Source of the DNA: Oscillospiraceae bacterium
GTDB taxonomy: Bacteria; Bacillota; Clostridia; Oscillospirales; Oscillospiraceae
Reading direction: 5' to 3'
Length of the DNA: 52,928 bases
NCBI GenBank assembly: GCA_017624915.1
Contig: JAGAMC010000013.1
Location: 1-52,928, forward strand
A model generated the notes under the pieces. That model had not been told where the DNA came from, did no database searches, and saw only the letters and a program-made list of their open reading frames with translations. The position numbers and the translations under genes are program-made. Every line of letters starts with the position of its first letter. Positions within the stretch are counted from its first letter, which is position 1. Below, piece by piece: positions 1 through 8,309 of the stretch.

Positions 1-162
1 ATCGAGGAAATCGACCCGTGTATGCTGCGAGAGCTGATAAAGGCGATCTATGTGGAAGCACCCGACAAGTCCAGCGGCAAGCGCAGACAGAAGATCCACA
101 TCGAATATGACGGCATCGGCTTTATCCCTTTGGAAGAACTTACGAAAAAGGAAACGGCGTGA
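1..162 (+). CDS. Serine recombinase, C-terminal end (partial)
   Basis: Reading frame 1 is open from the window edge to TGA at 160-162 and gives 53 residues ending IPLEELTKKETA. The tail matches the C-terminal DUF4368-type region seen in large serine recombinases of Firmicute mobile elements (lysine/arginine-rich stretch followed by an IHIEY strand). The catalytic resolvase domain lies outside the window, so the assignment rests on the tail only. Such enzymes excise and integrate conjugative or mobilisable elements, and they usually sit at an element end. The stop codon lies inside a perfect hairpin. What follows up to 575 has no gene, so the element boundary probably lies in that gap. Confidence 0.6.
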   Translation: MEEIDPCMLRELIKAIYVEAPDKSSGKRRQKIHIEYDGIGFIPLEELTKKETA

Positions 163-177
163 CCGAAGTCACGCCGT
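154..177 (+). terminator. Hairpin overlapping the recombinase stop codon
   Basis: ACGGCGTGAC (154-163), loop CGAA, GTCACGCCGT (168-177) form a perfect 10-bp stem that includes the TGA stop. No strong T-run follows. A second small hairpin (181-200, TTGAAAAC/GTTTTCAA) comes directly after it. Confidence 0.5.
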
Positions 178-226
178 CCCTTGAAAACAGTCGTTTTCAA
201 GCATTTTTCAAAATAACTGTTTTACG

Positions 227-250
227 AAGCCCCGCCTAAGGGCGGAGCTT
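227..250 (+). terminator. Rho-independent terminator after recombinase
   Basis: AAGCCCCGCC and GGCGGAGCTT pair with one wobble around loop TAAG, and TTTCTCGTTTTCC follows. It would end transcripts from the recombinase side. Confidence 0.6.
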
Positions 251-575
251 TTCTCGTTTTCCTTTCATATCCGCAAACAAAGCGGCGTCCAGATGGCCAT
301 TAGTATCAATTTGTATCAACATGGCACGTTGTGCCGTCCTTTGCAGCCGAATTTTGCCGAACCGGAGCCCTTTCTTTGGAAAATATATTGCATTTGGCCG
401 GAAAGCAAGCAAGCTGAACGCACCCGCCTGACCGGCAAAAGGGCCATTGATGCTCACAAATAACTGTAAATACTTTACTTTTAAGGCGGGATATGATAGG
501 CTTTTTTTGAAATTTTCTGAAAATTTTCTACTTTATAAAATCAAAGCAACTACACAGGCACAGAGGAGGGAGAAC
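251..575. other. Intergenic gap between mobile element end and pgs operon
   Basis: No convincing gene is seen in this AT-richer stretch. A TATGAT hexamer at 492-497 could be a -10 box for pgsB, but no good -35 box lies 16-18 bases upstream. The attachment boundary of the leftward mobile element is probably in here, but no repeat that would define it can be seen within this window. Confidence 0.4.
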
Positions 576-1706
576 ATGGCGTTGATCGCAGCCGGCTTGC
601 TTGTTGTCATCCTGACCTGTTTGGCGTTGGAGCGGCGCCGTGCTCTTCAGAATCGAAAAAAGCTGCAGCATGTCATTCATGTAAACGGGATTCGAGGAAA
701 GTCCACGGTCACCCGGATGATCGATGCGGGGCTTCGGGCGGGCGGCTTCAGGGTATTCTGTAAAACGACCGGAACCGTCCCCATGATCATTGGAACGGAT
801 CATACAGCTCGACCTTTGCGCCGGCGCGGACGGGCCAATATCAAAGAGCAACTTGATATTCTCCGTCTGGCGGCACAGGAGGAAGCTCAAATTCTGGTTC
901 TGGAATGCATGGCTGTTGATCCTGCCCTGCAGCGTGTAGCACAGCATGAAATGGTTCGAGCCGACATAGGTGTCATTACGAATGTGCGTTTGGATCACAC
1001 CGCTGAAATGGGGGAGACTCTGGAGGAGATTTGTGACTCTCTGTCCAGCACCATACCAAAGAACGGGATCTTATTTACTGCGGATGAGCAATTCTTTTCG
1101 CGGCTTGCCCACAACGGGGAGCAAATCGGCTGCCGAACAGAGTTGGCCAGGCCCAAAGGGAACGAGCCCGAGTTTGAGTTCCCGGAAAACCTGGCTCTGG
1201 CGTTGTCAGTCTGCCGTTACTTGGGAGTGGCAGAAGAAACCGCACTGAAGGGAATGCTCCATTACCAGCGGGATCCCTATGCCCTGTCTTTGTACCGCCT
1301 GCCCGGCGGCGGCATCTTTATCAACGGTCTGTCCATCAACGATCCCCAGTCGACCCGACTGGTATTTGAACGGCTGGCAGAACGGTTTGACTGGGACAGC
1401 CGGGATCTCATACTCCTGATCAACAACCGGCCGGATCGCGGCTACCGCACCGAGCATATGGTCATGGTGGCTCAAGCGCTGCAGCCGACCCAGGTGTGGC
1501 TGCTGGGCGCATCCCAGAGGGCGGCCGCCCGTGCCATTCTGAAAAAAGCCCCCCAGCTTGAGGTCCGTCGCTTTTCACGCGCCGGAGAGCTTCCGCTGGA
1601 TCAGATCCCTCAGGGCAAGGTGATCTTCGCGGTGGGGAATGTGGCCGGACCGGGCCATGAAGTAATGAGACGCGTGAGAGAGGAGGGCGAGGAATATGTA
1701 TCATGA
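576..1706 (+). CDS. pgsB: Poly-gamma-glutamate synthase subunit PgsB (CapB)
   Basis: ATP-dependent amide ligase that joins glutamates through gamma-carboxyl groups, working with membrane partner PgsC. The 376-residue product starts with a hydrophobic N-terminal segment, has a Mur-ligase-type P-loop GIRGKST (residues 38-44, K42) and continues with ECMAVDP and TNVRLDH blocks typical of PgsB/CapB. Length is close to the family norm (about 390). I place the start at ATG 576 because GAGGAGGG lies just upstream; the frame is open further upstream to 447 but without comparable signals. The gene overlaps pgsC. Whether glutamate is really the substrate here is not shown by sequence. Confidence 0.9.
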   Translation: MALIAAGLLVVILTCLALERRRALQNRKKLQHVIHVNGIRGKSTVTRMIDAGLRAGGFRVFCKTTGTVPMIIGTDHTARPLRRRGRANIKEQLDILRLAAQEEAQILVLECMAVDPALQRVAQHEMVRADIGVITNVRLDHTAEMGETLEEICDSLSSTIPKNGILFTADEQFFSRLAHNGEQIGCRTELARPKGNEPEFEFPENLALALSVCRYLGVAEETALKGMLHYQRDPYALSLYRLPGGGIFINGLSINDPQSTRLVFERLAERFDWDSRDLILLINNRPDRGYRTEHMVMVAQALQPTQVWLLGASQRAAARAILKKAPQLEVRRFSRAGELPLDQIPQGKVIFAVGNVAGPGHEVMRRVREEGEEYVS

Positions 1707-2130
1707 AGTTGTTCTTACGGGTGTGGCTGTCAGTCTGCTTTTTTCTGAGCTGACCGGGCTGTCCCCGGCGGGACTGGTGGTTCCGGGATACATTGCGCTT
1801 TCCCTCCAAACACCGCGGCGGGTGCTCTACACCCTGCTGATCGCCCTGCTGGCGTGGGGAGCCGCCCGCCTGCTGGAGCGCTGGATGATTTTATATGGCC
1901 GGCGGCGCTTCGCGGTTTTGATCCTGCTGTCCTTCCTGATCAATGAAGTGATTGTGGGGGCGGGGATCCTTCCCTATGACCCGGGCATGATCGGCGTACT
2001 GGTGCCGGGGATCATTGCCAACGAGTTGGAAAAACAGGGTGTGCTGAAATCGCTGCTGTCTCTGGCTGTCGTGGTGGGCATTCTGATTCTGCTGATGATG
2101 TGGCAGGGACTGAGGGTGTTTCCTGTATGA
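1696..2130 (+). CDS. pgsC: Poly-gamma-glutamate biosynthesis protein PgsC (CapC)
   Basis: Small polytopic membrane protein, 144 residues, partner of PgsB in polymer synthesis and export. Four or five hydrophobic segments are visible, with family blocks LTGLSPAGLVVPGYIAL near the N-terminus and PYDPGMIGVLVPGIIANE in the C-terminal half. The start overlaps the last codons of pgsB and the stop overlaps the next ATG (ATGA), which implies translational coupling of the three pgs genes. Confidence 0.92.
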   Translation: MYHEVVLTGVAVSLLFSELTGLSPAGLVVPGYIALSLQTPRRVLYTLLIALLAWGAARLLERWMILYGRRRFAVLILLSFLINEVIVGAGILPYDPGMIGVLVPGIIANELEKQGVLKSLLSLAVVVGILILLMMWQGLRVFPV

Positions 2131-3245
2131 GAAAGAAGGAAAACGCCATTCTTCGCCTTATGGCGGCAGTTCTGGCTCTGTTGACATTATCTGCGTTTTT
2201 GACCTATCAAAGCGCAGCCCGGACCCAAAACGAGTATTATGAGATCCAGGTGGAGGCCGCCCGGCGGTTGGAGCAGTACTTTGCCGCGGTGCGCGGCTAT
2301 AGGGAAGAACTGGGGATCCCGCTGAGCGATGACGACCTTCACAAGACCGGCATGATCGGGCTGCCCTACACCGGGATCACCACAACTTCGGGCGCATTGG
2401 AGGCCAAACGAACTGCCGCATGGCCTGATATGGCGGCGCTGTGTGTTCGTATGCTGTATGAGGCGGGAGTGCGCCCGGGAGATACTGTGGGCGCCGGATT
2501 TTCCGGTTCTTTCCCCGGAATGAACCTGGCTGTGGTGGCAGCCTGTGAGAGCATGAACGTGAAACTGGTCTGCATTTGCTCTGTAGGCGCATCTACATAT
2601 GGAGCGAATATCCCGGAGCTGACCTTCCCGGATATGATGTACCGCCTGAAACAGGGCGGGCTGATCCGCACGCAGAGCGCGGCGGTGACCATGGGTGGCT
2701 ATCACGATGTTGGCGCGGACATGGATACGGAACTGGCCGGCCAAATCAGACGGCGGCTGACAGATTTAGGGCTGAACCTGCTGGAAGAGGCTGATTTTCA
2801 GGCGAATCTGGAACTGCGGGAGACGCTTTACCTGCAGGAGGGCCCGATCGACTGCTTTGTGGCGGTGGGCGGAAACCTGACCTCTCTGGGGCAGGGCGAG
2901 ACGGGCGTATCTCTGGGGCAGGGCGTGCTCCGTCCCGAAAGGCCCCTGCAGATCAACGAGGCCAGCGGCCTGGTGCAGCGCTATCTTGCCCGGGGGCTTC
3001 CGGTCATCAACCTGCTGAATATCAAAAAGATCATGGCCGATTACAGCATGCCCTACGATCCGGCCCAATGGCCCCCCATCGGGCAGTCGGCGGTGTACAG
3101 CAGCATTCGGTATGAAAGAGGCTGGATCCTCCTCGGCCTTGGGGGGACGGCTGTGCTTTTGTCCCTTTGCCTGTGGATACGACGTCGGGGAAAGTATTGC
3201 ACAGGCGTTTTTAAAAAAGACGCAAACGCAAAGCGGGAAGGATGA
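2127..3245 (+). CDS. Poly-gamma-glutamate system protein (TIGR04332/PgsW type)
   Basis: A 372-residue protein with one N-terminal membrane segment, a long extracytoplasmic region and a C-terminal membrane anchor (about residues 332-352) followed by a basic tail. It matches in character the protein found beside pgsB-pgsC in organisms lacking pgsA (TIGR04332). A Gly/Ser-rich block GAGFSGSFPGMNLA lies near the middle. Biochemical role is unknown; by position it may take part in polymer export or anchoring. The start ATG 2127 overlaps the pgsC stop as ATGA. Confidence 0.75.
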   Translation: MRKKENAILRLMAAVLALLTLSAFLTYQSAARTQNEYYEIQVEAARRLEQYFAAVRGYREELGIPLSDDDLHKTGMIGLPYTGITTTSGALEAKRTAAWPDMAALCVRMLYEAGVRPGDTVGAGFSGSFPGMNLAVVAACESMNVKLVCICSVGASTYGANIPELTFPDMMYRLKQGGLIRTQSAAVTMGGYHDVGADMDTELAGQIRRRLTDLGLNLLEEADFQANLELRETLYLQEGPIDCFVAVGGNLTSLGQGETGVSLGQGVLRPERPLQINEASGLVQRYLARGLPVINLLNIKKIMADYSMPYDPAQWPPIGQSAVYSSIRYERGWILLGLGGTAVLLSLCLWIRRRGKYCTGVFKKDANAKREG

Positions 3246-3252
3246 GATATCC

Positions 3253-3912
3253 ATGTCAGACAGCGAACTGAAGATTTTGATGATCGATGACGACGAGCAG
3301 ATCCTCTTTGCACTTCATGCTGTGTTCCAGTTTCAGGGCTGGGAATCAGTTTCCGCCAAAGATGTACTGGCGGGGCTGGACCTGTTGCGCACAGAAGCCC
3401 CCGACCTGGTGCTGATCGATTACCATCTCCCCCGCATCAACGGGATCAAGGGGGTCGAGATGATCCGTGAGCTGGATGCCAATGTGCCGATCATCGTTTT
3501 TACGATTGACGAAAGCCAGGAAGTGGCAAACCAGTTTATCGAGGCGGGGGCCAGTGATTTTGCCCTGAAGCCCATCAAGGTCCCGGACATCATCAGCCGC
3601 ATTCGACTGCACATCCGGCTGCTTGACAGCAACAAAAGGCTGAAGGACAAGGATGAAGTTCGGCCGCCTGTCTCACAGGTGAAAGGGATCGGTGCGGCCA
3701 CGCTGGAATTGATTCAGGAGGCCTTCCGAAATGAAGATGAGTATCTCACTGTCGAAGCCATATCCGAGCGAACCGGCCTTGCCTATCAGACCTCCTACCG
3801 CTATTTGCAGCATATGGCTTCGCAGGAACTGGTGGAGATCAGTCAGAACTACGGAAAGGTCGGACGCCCCAAACAGAAATACCGTTTGAAGCAGCAACGC
3901 AGTTCCCTTTGA
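3253..3912 (+). CDS. Response regulator, receiver plus winged-helix output
   Basis: 219 residues. The receiver domain (1 to about 120) has acidic pocket DDD (12-14), phospho-acceptor D56 in LVLIDYHLP, T84 and K106. The C-terminal part (about 145-215) looks like the helix-turn-helix output of CitB/DcuR-type regulators (SERTGLAYQTSYRYLQHM). ATG 3253 is preceded by a GGAAGGATGAG ribosome site and follows the upstream stop by 7 bases. Its likely partner is the histidine kinase two genes downstream, so the pgs operon appears to encode its own sensing system. Confidence 0.85.
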   Translation: MSDSELKILMIDDDEQILFALHAVFQFQGWESVSAKDVLAGLDLLRTEAPDLVLIDYHLPRINGIKGVEMIRELDANVPIIVFTIDESQEVANQFIEAGASDFALKPIKVPDIISRIRLHIRLLDSNKRLKDKDEVRPPVSQVKGIGAATLELIQEAFRNEDEYLTVEAISERTGLAYQTSYRYLQHMASQELVEISQNYGKVGRPKQKYRLKQQRSSL

Positions 3913-3932
3913 AAAAGAAAGGTGGATGGGCC

Positions 3933-4760
3933 GTGAGACGGCGTGGCATGATTTTGTTTTTGATCGTTCCGGCACTTTGTCTTTCGCTGGCGGGCTGCGG
4001 AACCCGGGGCCTGGAGGCGGAACCGGAATTGTGGCGGCTGGACGACTTTGAAAGCTGCTTTGAGGCGCGGTTCAGCACAGACAACGAGGCGTATCTGCTG
4101 CTGGAGGGCACGCAGGAGGAGAATACCGTCCAGATCCTGCGGGGAAAAGAGGATGGCCCCACCCTCTACATCGTAGCCGGTGTTCACGGCGACGAGGTGG
4201 CCGGATGGCTGGCGGGAAACCTCTTGAAGCAGGCCACATTGAAGGCAGGGCAGCTCTATATTCTCAGTCCCGCCAATCTCTACGGCGCGGGGCAGAATCA
4301 GCGCAAGACCCAGTCCGGCCGGGACCTGAACCGAAACTTCCCGGGAAACTCCGTCGGCTGGGACGCCGAGCGCATCGCGGATTCCATCTATACGGACATC
4401 CGGGATAAGCAGCCTGAGCTGGTTCTGGATCTGCACGAGGCGATCGCCAAAGAGGATGATTATGAGTCTTTGGGCGCAAACTACGATGCTTTGGGCAACT
4501 CCCTGATCTGCCAGTCCCTGAACGGGATCGGAGAGCTGGTGCTTGACGCGCTGCTGGCCTCTGAGGCGGGGGAGCTGTGCTCCGGCGCCCTTACCCTGTA
4601 CGGCTCGCCTCCAACAGGAAGCCTGAACCGGACGGTGACAGAGGAGCTTGGTGTGCCTGTAATCACTGTGGAAACTTTGCGCGCCGAGCCGTTGGCGCAG
4701 CGGGTGCAAAACCAGCTGGAGCTGGTGGAGTTCGTGCTGGAGCACTACGAGATGCGATAA
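3933..4760 (+). CDS. Aspartoacylase/succinylglutamate desuccinylase-like zinc lipoprotein
   Basis: 275-residue secreted lipoprotein (lipobox LAGC, C22) of the M14/AstE-AspA metallohydrolase group. Predicted zinc ligands are H85 and E88 in GVHGDE and H168 in DLHEA; the catalytic glutamate would be E247 in TVETLR. It would cleave an amide bond to an acyl or gamma-glutamyl group outside the membrane. I prefer GTG 3933, preceded by AAGGTGG, over TTG 3909, which overlaps the previous stop. Placement between the response regulator and kinase genes suggests it processes the polymer or the sensed ligand; this is inference. Confidence 0.75.
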   Translation: MRRRGMILFLIVPALCLSLAGCGTRGLEAEPELWRLDDFESCFEARFSTDNEAYLLLEGTQEENTVQILRGKEDGPTLYIVAGVHGDEVAGWLAGNLLKQATLKAGQLYILSPANLYGAGQNQRKTQSGRDLNRNFPGNSVGWDAERIADSIYTDIRDKQPELVLDLHEAIAKEDDYESLGANYDALGNSLICQSLNGIGELVLDALLASEAGELCSGALTLYGSPPTGSLNRTVTEELGVPVITVETLRAEPLAQRVQNQLELVEFVLEHYEMR

Positions 4761-4784
4761 GCCTTGAGGAAGGGAGACAACAGG

Positions 4785-6197
4785 GTGAAACAAGAAACTC
4801 AAACGCAACCTGTGTTCCGTCTGGCTGCAGTGGATAAAAAAGAACTGCTGGTGGGGGTCGCTCTTATCGCGGCAAGTTTTTTCATGCCCCTTGTGTTCAA
4901 TGTACATAATTTCTCTGTGCTGAAATCCATCATTCGGGCTCTGTACCAGGCAGAGAAAATCGACATTATTGCCGCGTCGGTACAGCTGATCGCCCTAAAT
5001 TCCATCCGCGGCATCCCCCATTATGTGGGTGCGTATTTTGTGGGTGAGTCCCTGTCTTTTCGCTGGAGAGAGCACCGAGCGTGGCCGGTAAACTCTCTGA
5101 TCATTCTGGTGATCCTCCTGCTGACCTATTGGGGCATTGGCGCCGTTCATGGTATCCGCTATGACTTTGGTCTCCCGGCGGTGCTGGTATGCTTTTTTGT
5201 GCTTTTCTTCCGCAAGATCCATTGCCGCTATATTTCTCTAATGAAAAAGGCGAGCATGATCACGCTGGTACTGACAGCCTTCCAATTTTTGGACATCATG
5301 CCCGCCATGAGCAGATTCCCTGTAGGACGGGGGGAGACCTCCATGGACATCAAGATGGCCTCCATGATCCTGGATACAGATACGGCACTCAACACGGTTG
5401 GTACAGTTGGAATGCTGCTGTTTCTGGCCTTTGCGCTGGTCGTCTTTTTTCACCTGCGGGAAGAGAACAACCTGAAAGAACTGAATTTCCTCAGGGAACA
5501 GAACCAGACCATTTTGATGCAGTCCCAACTCAATGAGATGAAAAACCGCACCCATCAGGAGATGCAGTATTTGGTCCACGACTTGAAATCGCCCCTGACC
5601 GCGGTGCAGACGCTGGTGGGCGTGCTGAAAATGGAGAGTGAGGAAGACCGGCGGGAGCGGGACGTGGAGTATCTGGACCACATCGAAAACGCCGTGGAGC
5701 GCATGAGCGAGATGATCTCTGAGATCCTTTATCAGGACCAGCAGACCCTTCACACCACGCAGGAGCTGGTGGAGATCGCACTGGCGCAAAGTTCGGTAAA
5801 TGACTACGCAGACTATATTCGCGTGGACAATCAGGTTCCGGAGGCGTTGGTAAATGCCAACCGGTTCCTGTTCCCGCGGGCGCTGATCAACCTGATCGAA
5901 AACTCCGCGCAGGCTATGGAAGGGCAAAGCCGGCCGGAGATCTTACTGCAGGTGGATCGGTGCCGGAAGAAGGGCATTGTTTTCACCGTGCAGGACAACG
6001 GCGCGGGCATCGACGAGCAGCGGCTGGAGACCATATGGAACCGCGGGACCTCCGGACGTCACTCCAGCGGTCTTGGTTTGGCCTTTGTGCGCAATGTGGT
6101 TGACCGGATGAATGGCAAGATCCGCATCAAAAGCAAGGTGGGTCAGGGGACCAAAATTCATGTGATCCTGCCGGATGAGCCCGCCGGCAGTGATTAA
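4785..6197 (+). CDS. Membrane sensor histidine kinase
   Basis: 470 residues. The N-terminal half has about six hydrophobic segments with no large extracytoplasmic domain, suggesting a ligand bound in or near the membrane. Next come a short coiled coil (about 225-260), a HisKA segment with H265 (LVHDLKSPL), N-box N373, G1 box DNGAGID and G2 box SGLGLAFV. GTG 4785 is chosen because GAGGAAGGGAG lies 7-15 bases upstream. It is the likely partner of the upstream response regulator. A strong terminator follows, so this is the last gene of the operon. Confidence 0.88.
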   Translation: MKQETQTQPVFRLAAVDKKELLVGVALIAASFFMPLVFNVHNFSVLKSIIRALYQAEKIDIIAASVQLIALNSIRGIPHYVGAYFVGESLSFRWREHRAWPVNSLIILVILLLTYWGIGAVHGIRYDFGLPAVLVCFFVLFFRKIHCRYISLMKKASMITLVLTAFQFLDIMPAMSRFPVGRGETSMDIKMASMILDTDTALNTVGTVGMLLFLAFALVVFFHLREENNLKELNFLREQNQTILMQSQLNEMKNRTHQEMQYLVHDLKSPLTAVQTLVGVLKMESEEDRRERDVEYLDHIENAVERMSEMISEILYQDQQTLHTTQELVEIALAQSSVNDYADYIRVDNQVPEALVNANRFLFPRALINLIENSAQAMEGQSRPEILLQVDRCRKKGIVFTVQDNGAGIDEQRLETIWNRGTSGRHSSGLGLAFVRNVVDRMNGKIRIKSKVGQGTKIHVILPDEPAGSD

Positions 6198-6209
6198 GAA
6201 GAACAACGT

Positions 6210-6244
6210 CAGGCACGGAAGACCAGTGGTTTCTTCCGTGCCTG
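6210..6244 (+). terminator. Terminator of the pgs/two-component operon
   Basis: A 13-bp perfect stem (6210-6222 with 6232-6244) is followed by CTTTTTTAG. Confidence 0.88.
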
Positions 6245-6294
6245 CTTTTTTAGAAACCATAGCGTTTTTGCGCGGAGATAAATATGAGAAAAAG

Positions 6295-6324
6295 TTGACT
6301 GGCCCACATAGTAAAAATTATAAT
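6295..6324 (+). promoter_or_regulatory. Promoter of the ggt operon
   Basis: TTGACT (6295-6300), an 18-base spacer and a perfect TATAAT (6319-6324). It leaves a leader of roughly 95 bases before the ggt start. Confidence 0.75.
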
Positions 6325-6428
6325 TTGTGTATATCATACAGTCTGGATAACTATACATTGAAAGAAATGGGATGTTTTTTCCAAGCTGTGGGTATAGAGG
6401 ATTCCAATAAAAACGAGGAGGAAAAAGA

Positions 6429-8195
6429 ATGAAAAAGAAGGTATTGGCACTGTTCCTGGCTATGGCCATGGCCCTGTCCCTGGCCGCCTGCGGTACCACT
6501 CCCAGTGGTCCCGCGGTTTCCGACCCCGCCGAGGACGAGATTTGGTCCTCTACGGACGAAAACGGCAACCTGAAGCTGACCGAGCGTGACGATGTCGGTG
6601 AGAACGGCATGGTCACCACCGCCAACGTGTACGCCACCATGGCCGGTCTGGAAGTTCTGGAGCAGGGCGGCAACGCGGTTGACGCGGCTATCGCCATCTC
6701 TTACGCTCTGGGTGTCTGCGAGCCCAACGCTTCCGGTCTGGGCGGCGGCGGCTTCATGAACATCCATATGGCCGACGGCAGCGAGCTGGTCATCGACTAC
6801 CGCGAGGTCGCTCCCATGGCTCAGGACGCCTACACCTGGCTGGACGAAACCGGCGCGGTCAAGAACAACGGCACCGCCAACTCCGTCGGCGGTCTGGCCA
6901 CCGGCGTTCCCGGCACTGTCGCCGGTCTGGAGTACGCTCTGGAGAACTACGGCTCCGGCAAGCTGACCCGTCAGCAGATCATGCAGCCCGCCATCGATAT
7001 GGCTCGCGAGGGTTACAAGGCCGGCGGCACTCTGGTTGGCGCCATGAACGACTACTATGACTACATGGTCACCGATTACAAGGTTCTGGGCGACTACTAC
7101 CTGAAGGACGGTATGCCTTACGAGATCGGCGATGTTATCACCAACGAGGATCTGGCTGCCACTCTGGAGAAGATCGCTGAGGGCGGCAAGGACGCTTTCT
7201 ATACCGGTGAGATCGCTCAGGCCATCGTTGACACCGTCGCTTCTTACGGCGGCGTGCTGTCCATGGAGGATCTGGCTTCTTACGAGCCTGCCATCCGTGA
7301 GCCTGTCAAGGGCACCTATCGCGGCTATCAGATCGTTTCCTGCCCCCCCGCTTCCTCCGGTGGTACCCACATTGTTGAGGTCCTGAACATCCTGGAGAAC
7401 TATGACATGGCTTCCCTGGGTGTCAACACCGCTGAGTCCATCCACCTGTGGTCTGAGGCTCTGAAGGCCTGCTTCGCTGACCGCGGCGCCTACATGGCCG
7501 ACACCGCTTTCGCCGATGTGCCTCTGGCCGGCCTGACTTCCAAGGAGTATGCCAAGACCATCGCTGACAAGATCACCAACGAGTCTCAGTCCTGGAACGC
7601 TGGCGAGCCCGGCGCCTACGAGGGCAACTCCACCACCGCCTACTCCGTGGCTGACAAGGACGGCAACATCGTCTCCGTTACTCAGACCATCGAGTGCTTC
7701 TGGGGCTGCAAGATCGCCATCCCCGGCTACGGCTTCATTATGAACGACCAGCTGCACGACTTCGACACCAACCCCGAGTCCGTCAACAAGCTGGAAGGCG
7801 GCAAGAAGCCCCTGTCCTCCATGTCTCCCACCATCGTTCTGGACGCCGAGGGCAACGCTTTCATGTCTCTGGGCTCTCCCGGTGGCCTGCGCATTTGGCC
7901 CACCGTCGCTCAGGTCATCTCCAACGTCATTGACCACGGCATGAACATGCAGGACGCCATCGACTGCGCCCGCATCTATGAGCGCGGCAACGCTGACGGC
8001 ATCTGCTACGAGCCCGCCGGCGAGAACGCTCCCACCGCCGAGGCTCTGGCCGCTCTGCAGGCTCAGGGTCACGCTCTGACCGAAAAGGGCGCCTGGGACC
8101 TGTACTTCGGCGGCTGCCAGGGCATCCTGTTCACCGACGACGGTATCGAAGGCGGCGCCGATCCTCGCCGTGACGGCAAGGCCATCGGTTTCTGA
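6429..8195 (+). CDS. ggt: Gamma-glutamyltransferase lipoprotein
   Basis: 588-residue N-terminal nucleophile hydrolase that cleaves or transfers gamma-glutamyl groups outside the membrane. It has a lipoprotein signal peptide (lipobox LAAC, C21), GGNAVDAAIA and GLGGGGF blocks in the large chain and the autoprocessing site before T402 (GNSTTAYSV). PLSSMSPT and GSPGG blocks complete the small chain. The usual TTHYS motif reads TTAYS here: the histidine two residues after the nucleophile is alanine. GAGGAGG precedes the ATG. Codon use is strongly biased to C/G endings, unlike the pgs operon just upstream, suggesting high expression. Confidence 0.92.
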   Translation: MKKKVLALFLAMAMALSLAACGTTPSGPAVSDPAEDEIWSSTDENGNLKLTERDDVGENGMVTTANVYATMAGLEVLEQGGNAVDAAIAISYALGVCEPNASGLGGGGFMNIHMADGSELVIDYREVAPMAQDAYTWLDETGAVKNNGTANSVGGLATGVPGTVAGLEYALENYGSGKLTRQQIMQPAIDMAREGYKAGGTLVGAMNDYYDYMVTDYKVLGDYYLKDGMPYEIGDVITNEDLAATLEKIAEGGKDAFYTGEIAQAIVDTVASYGGVLSMEDLASYEPAIREPVKGTYRGYQIVSCPPASSGGTHIVEVLNILENYDMASLGVNTAESIHLWSEALKACFADRGAYMADTAFADVPLAGLTSKEYAKTIADKITNESQSWNAGEPGAYEGNSTTAYSVADKDGNIVSVTQTIECFWGCKIAIPGYGFIMNDQLHDFDTNPESVNKLEGGKKPLSSMSPTIVLDAEGNAFMSLGSPGGLRIWPTVAQVISNVIDHGMNMQDAIDCARIYERGNADGICYEPAGENAPTAEALAALQAQGHALTEKGAWDLYFGGCQGILFTDDGIEGGADPRRDGKAIGF

Positions 8196-8230
8196 TCGCA
8201 CTCCGATCCCGAGTTCCTTTTTGGACAAGC

Positions 8231-8260
8231 GGAGGCGGCGCTGAATCAAGCGCCGCCTCC
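8231..8260 (+). other. Intercistronic hairpin between ggt and DUF6305-like gene
   Basis: A perfect 12-bp GC-rich stem (8231-8242 with 8249-8260, loop GAATCA) without a T-run. It is probably an mRNA processing or stabilising element, or a leaky terminator, that sets unequal expression within the operon. Confidence 0.6.
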
Positions 8261-8309
8261 GAACAATAAGCAAATCCATTCTTTTAAGCTAAAAAAGGAG
8301 AACTTAATT

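Noticed and set aside
181-200. Small hairpin TTGAAAAC/GTTTTCAA as a recombination core
   Set aside because: Only an 8-bp stem, more likely part of the recombinase 3' end; no second copy seen in the window.
6351-8279. Very long leftward frame opposite ggt
   Set aside because: It is a shadow of the strongly C-ending codon use of ggt; its translation is low-complexity Gly/Val/Leu/Asp with no family features.
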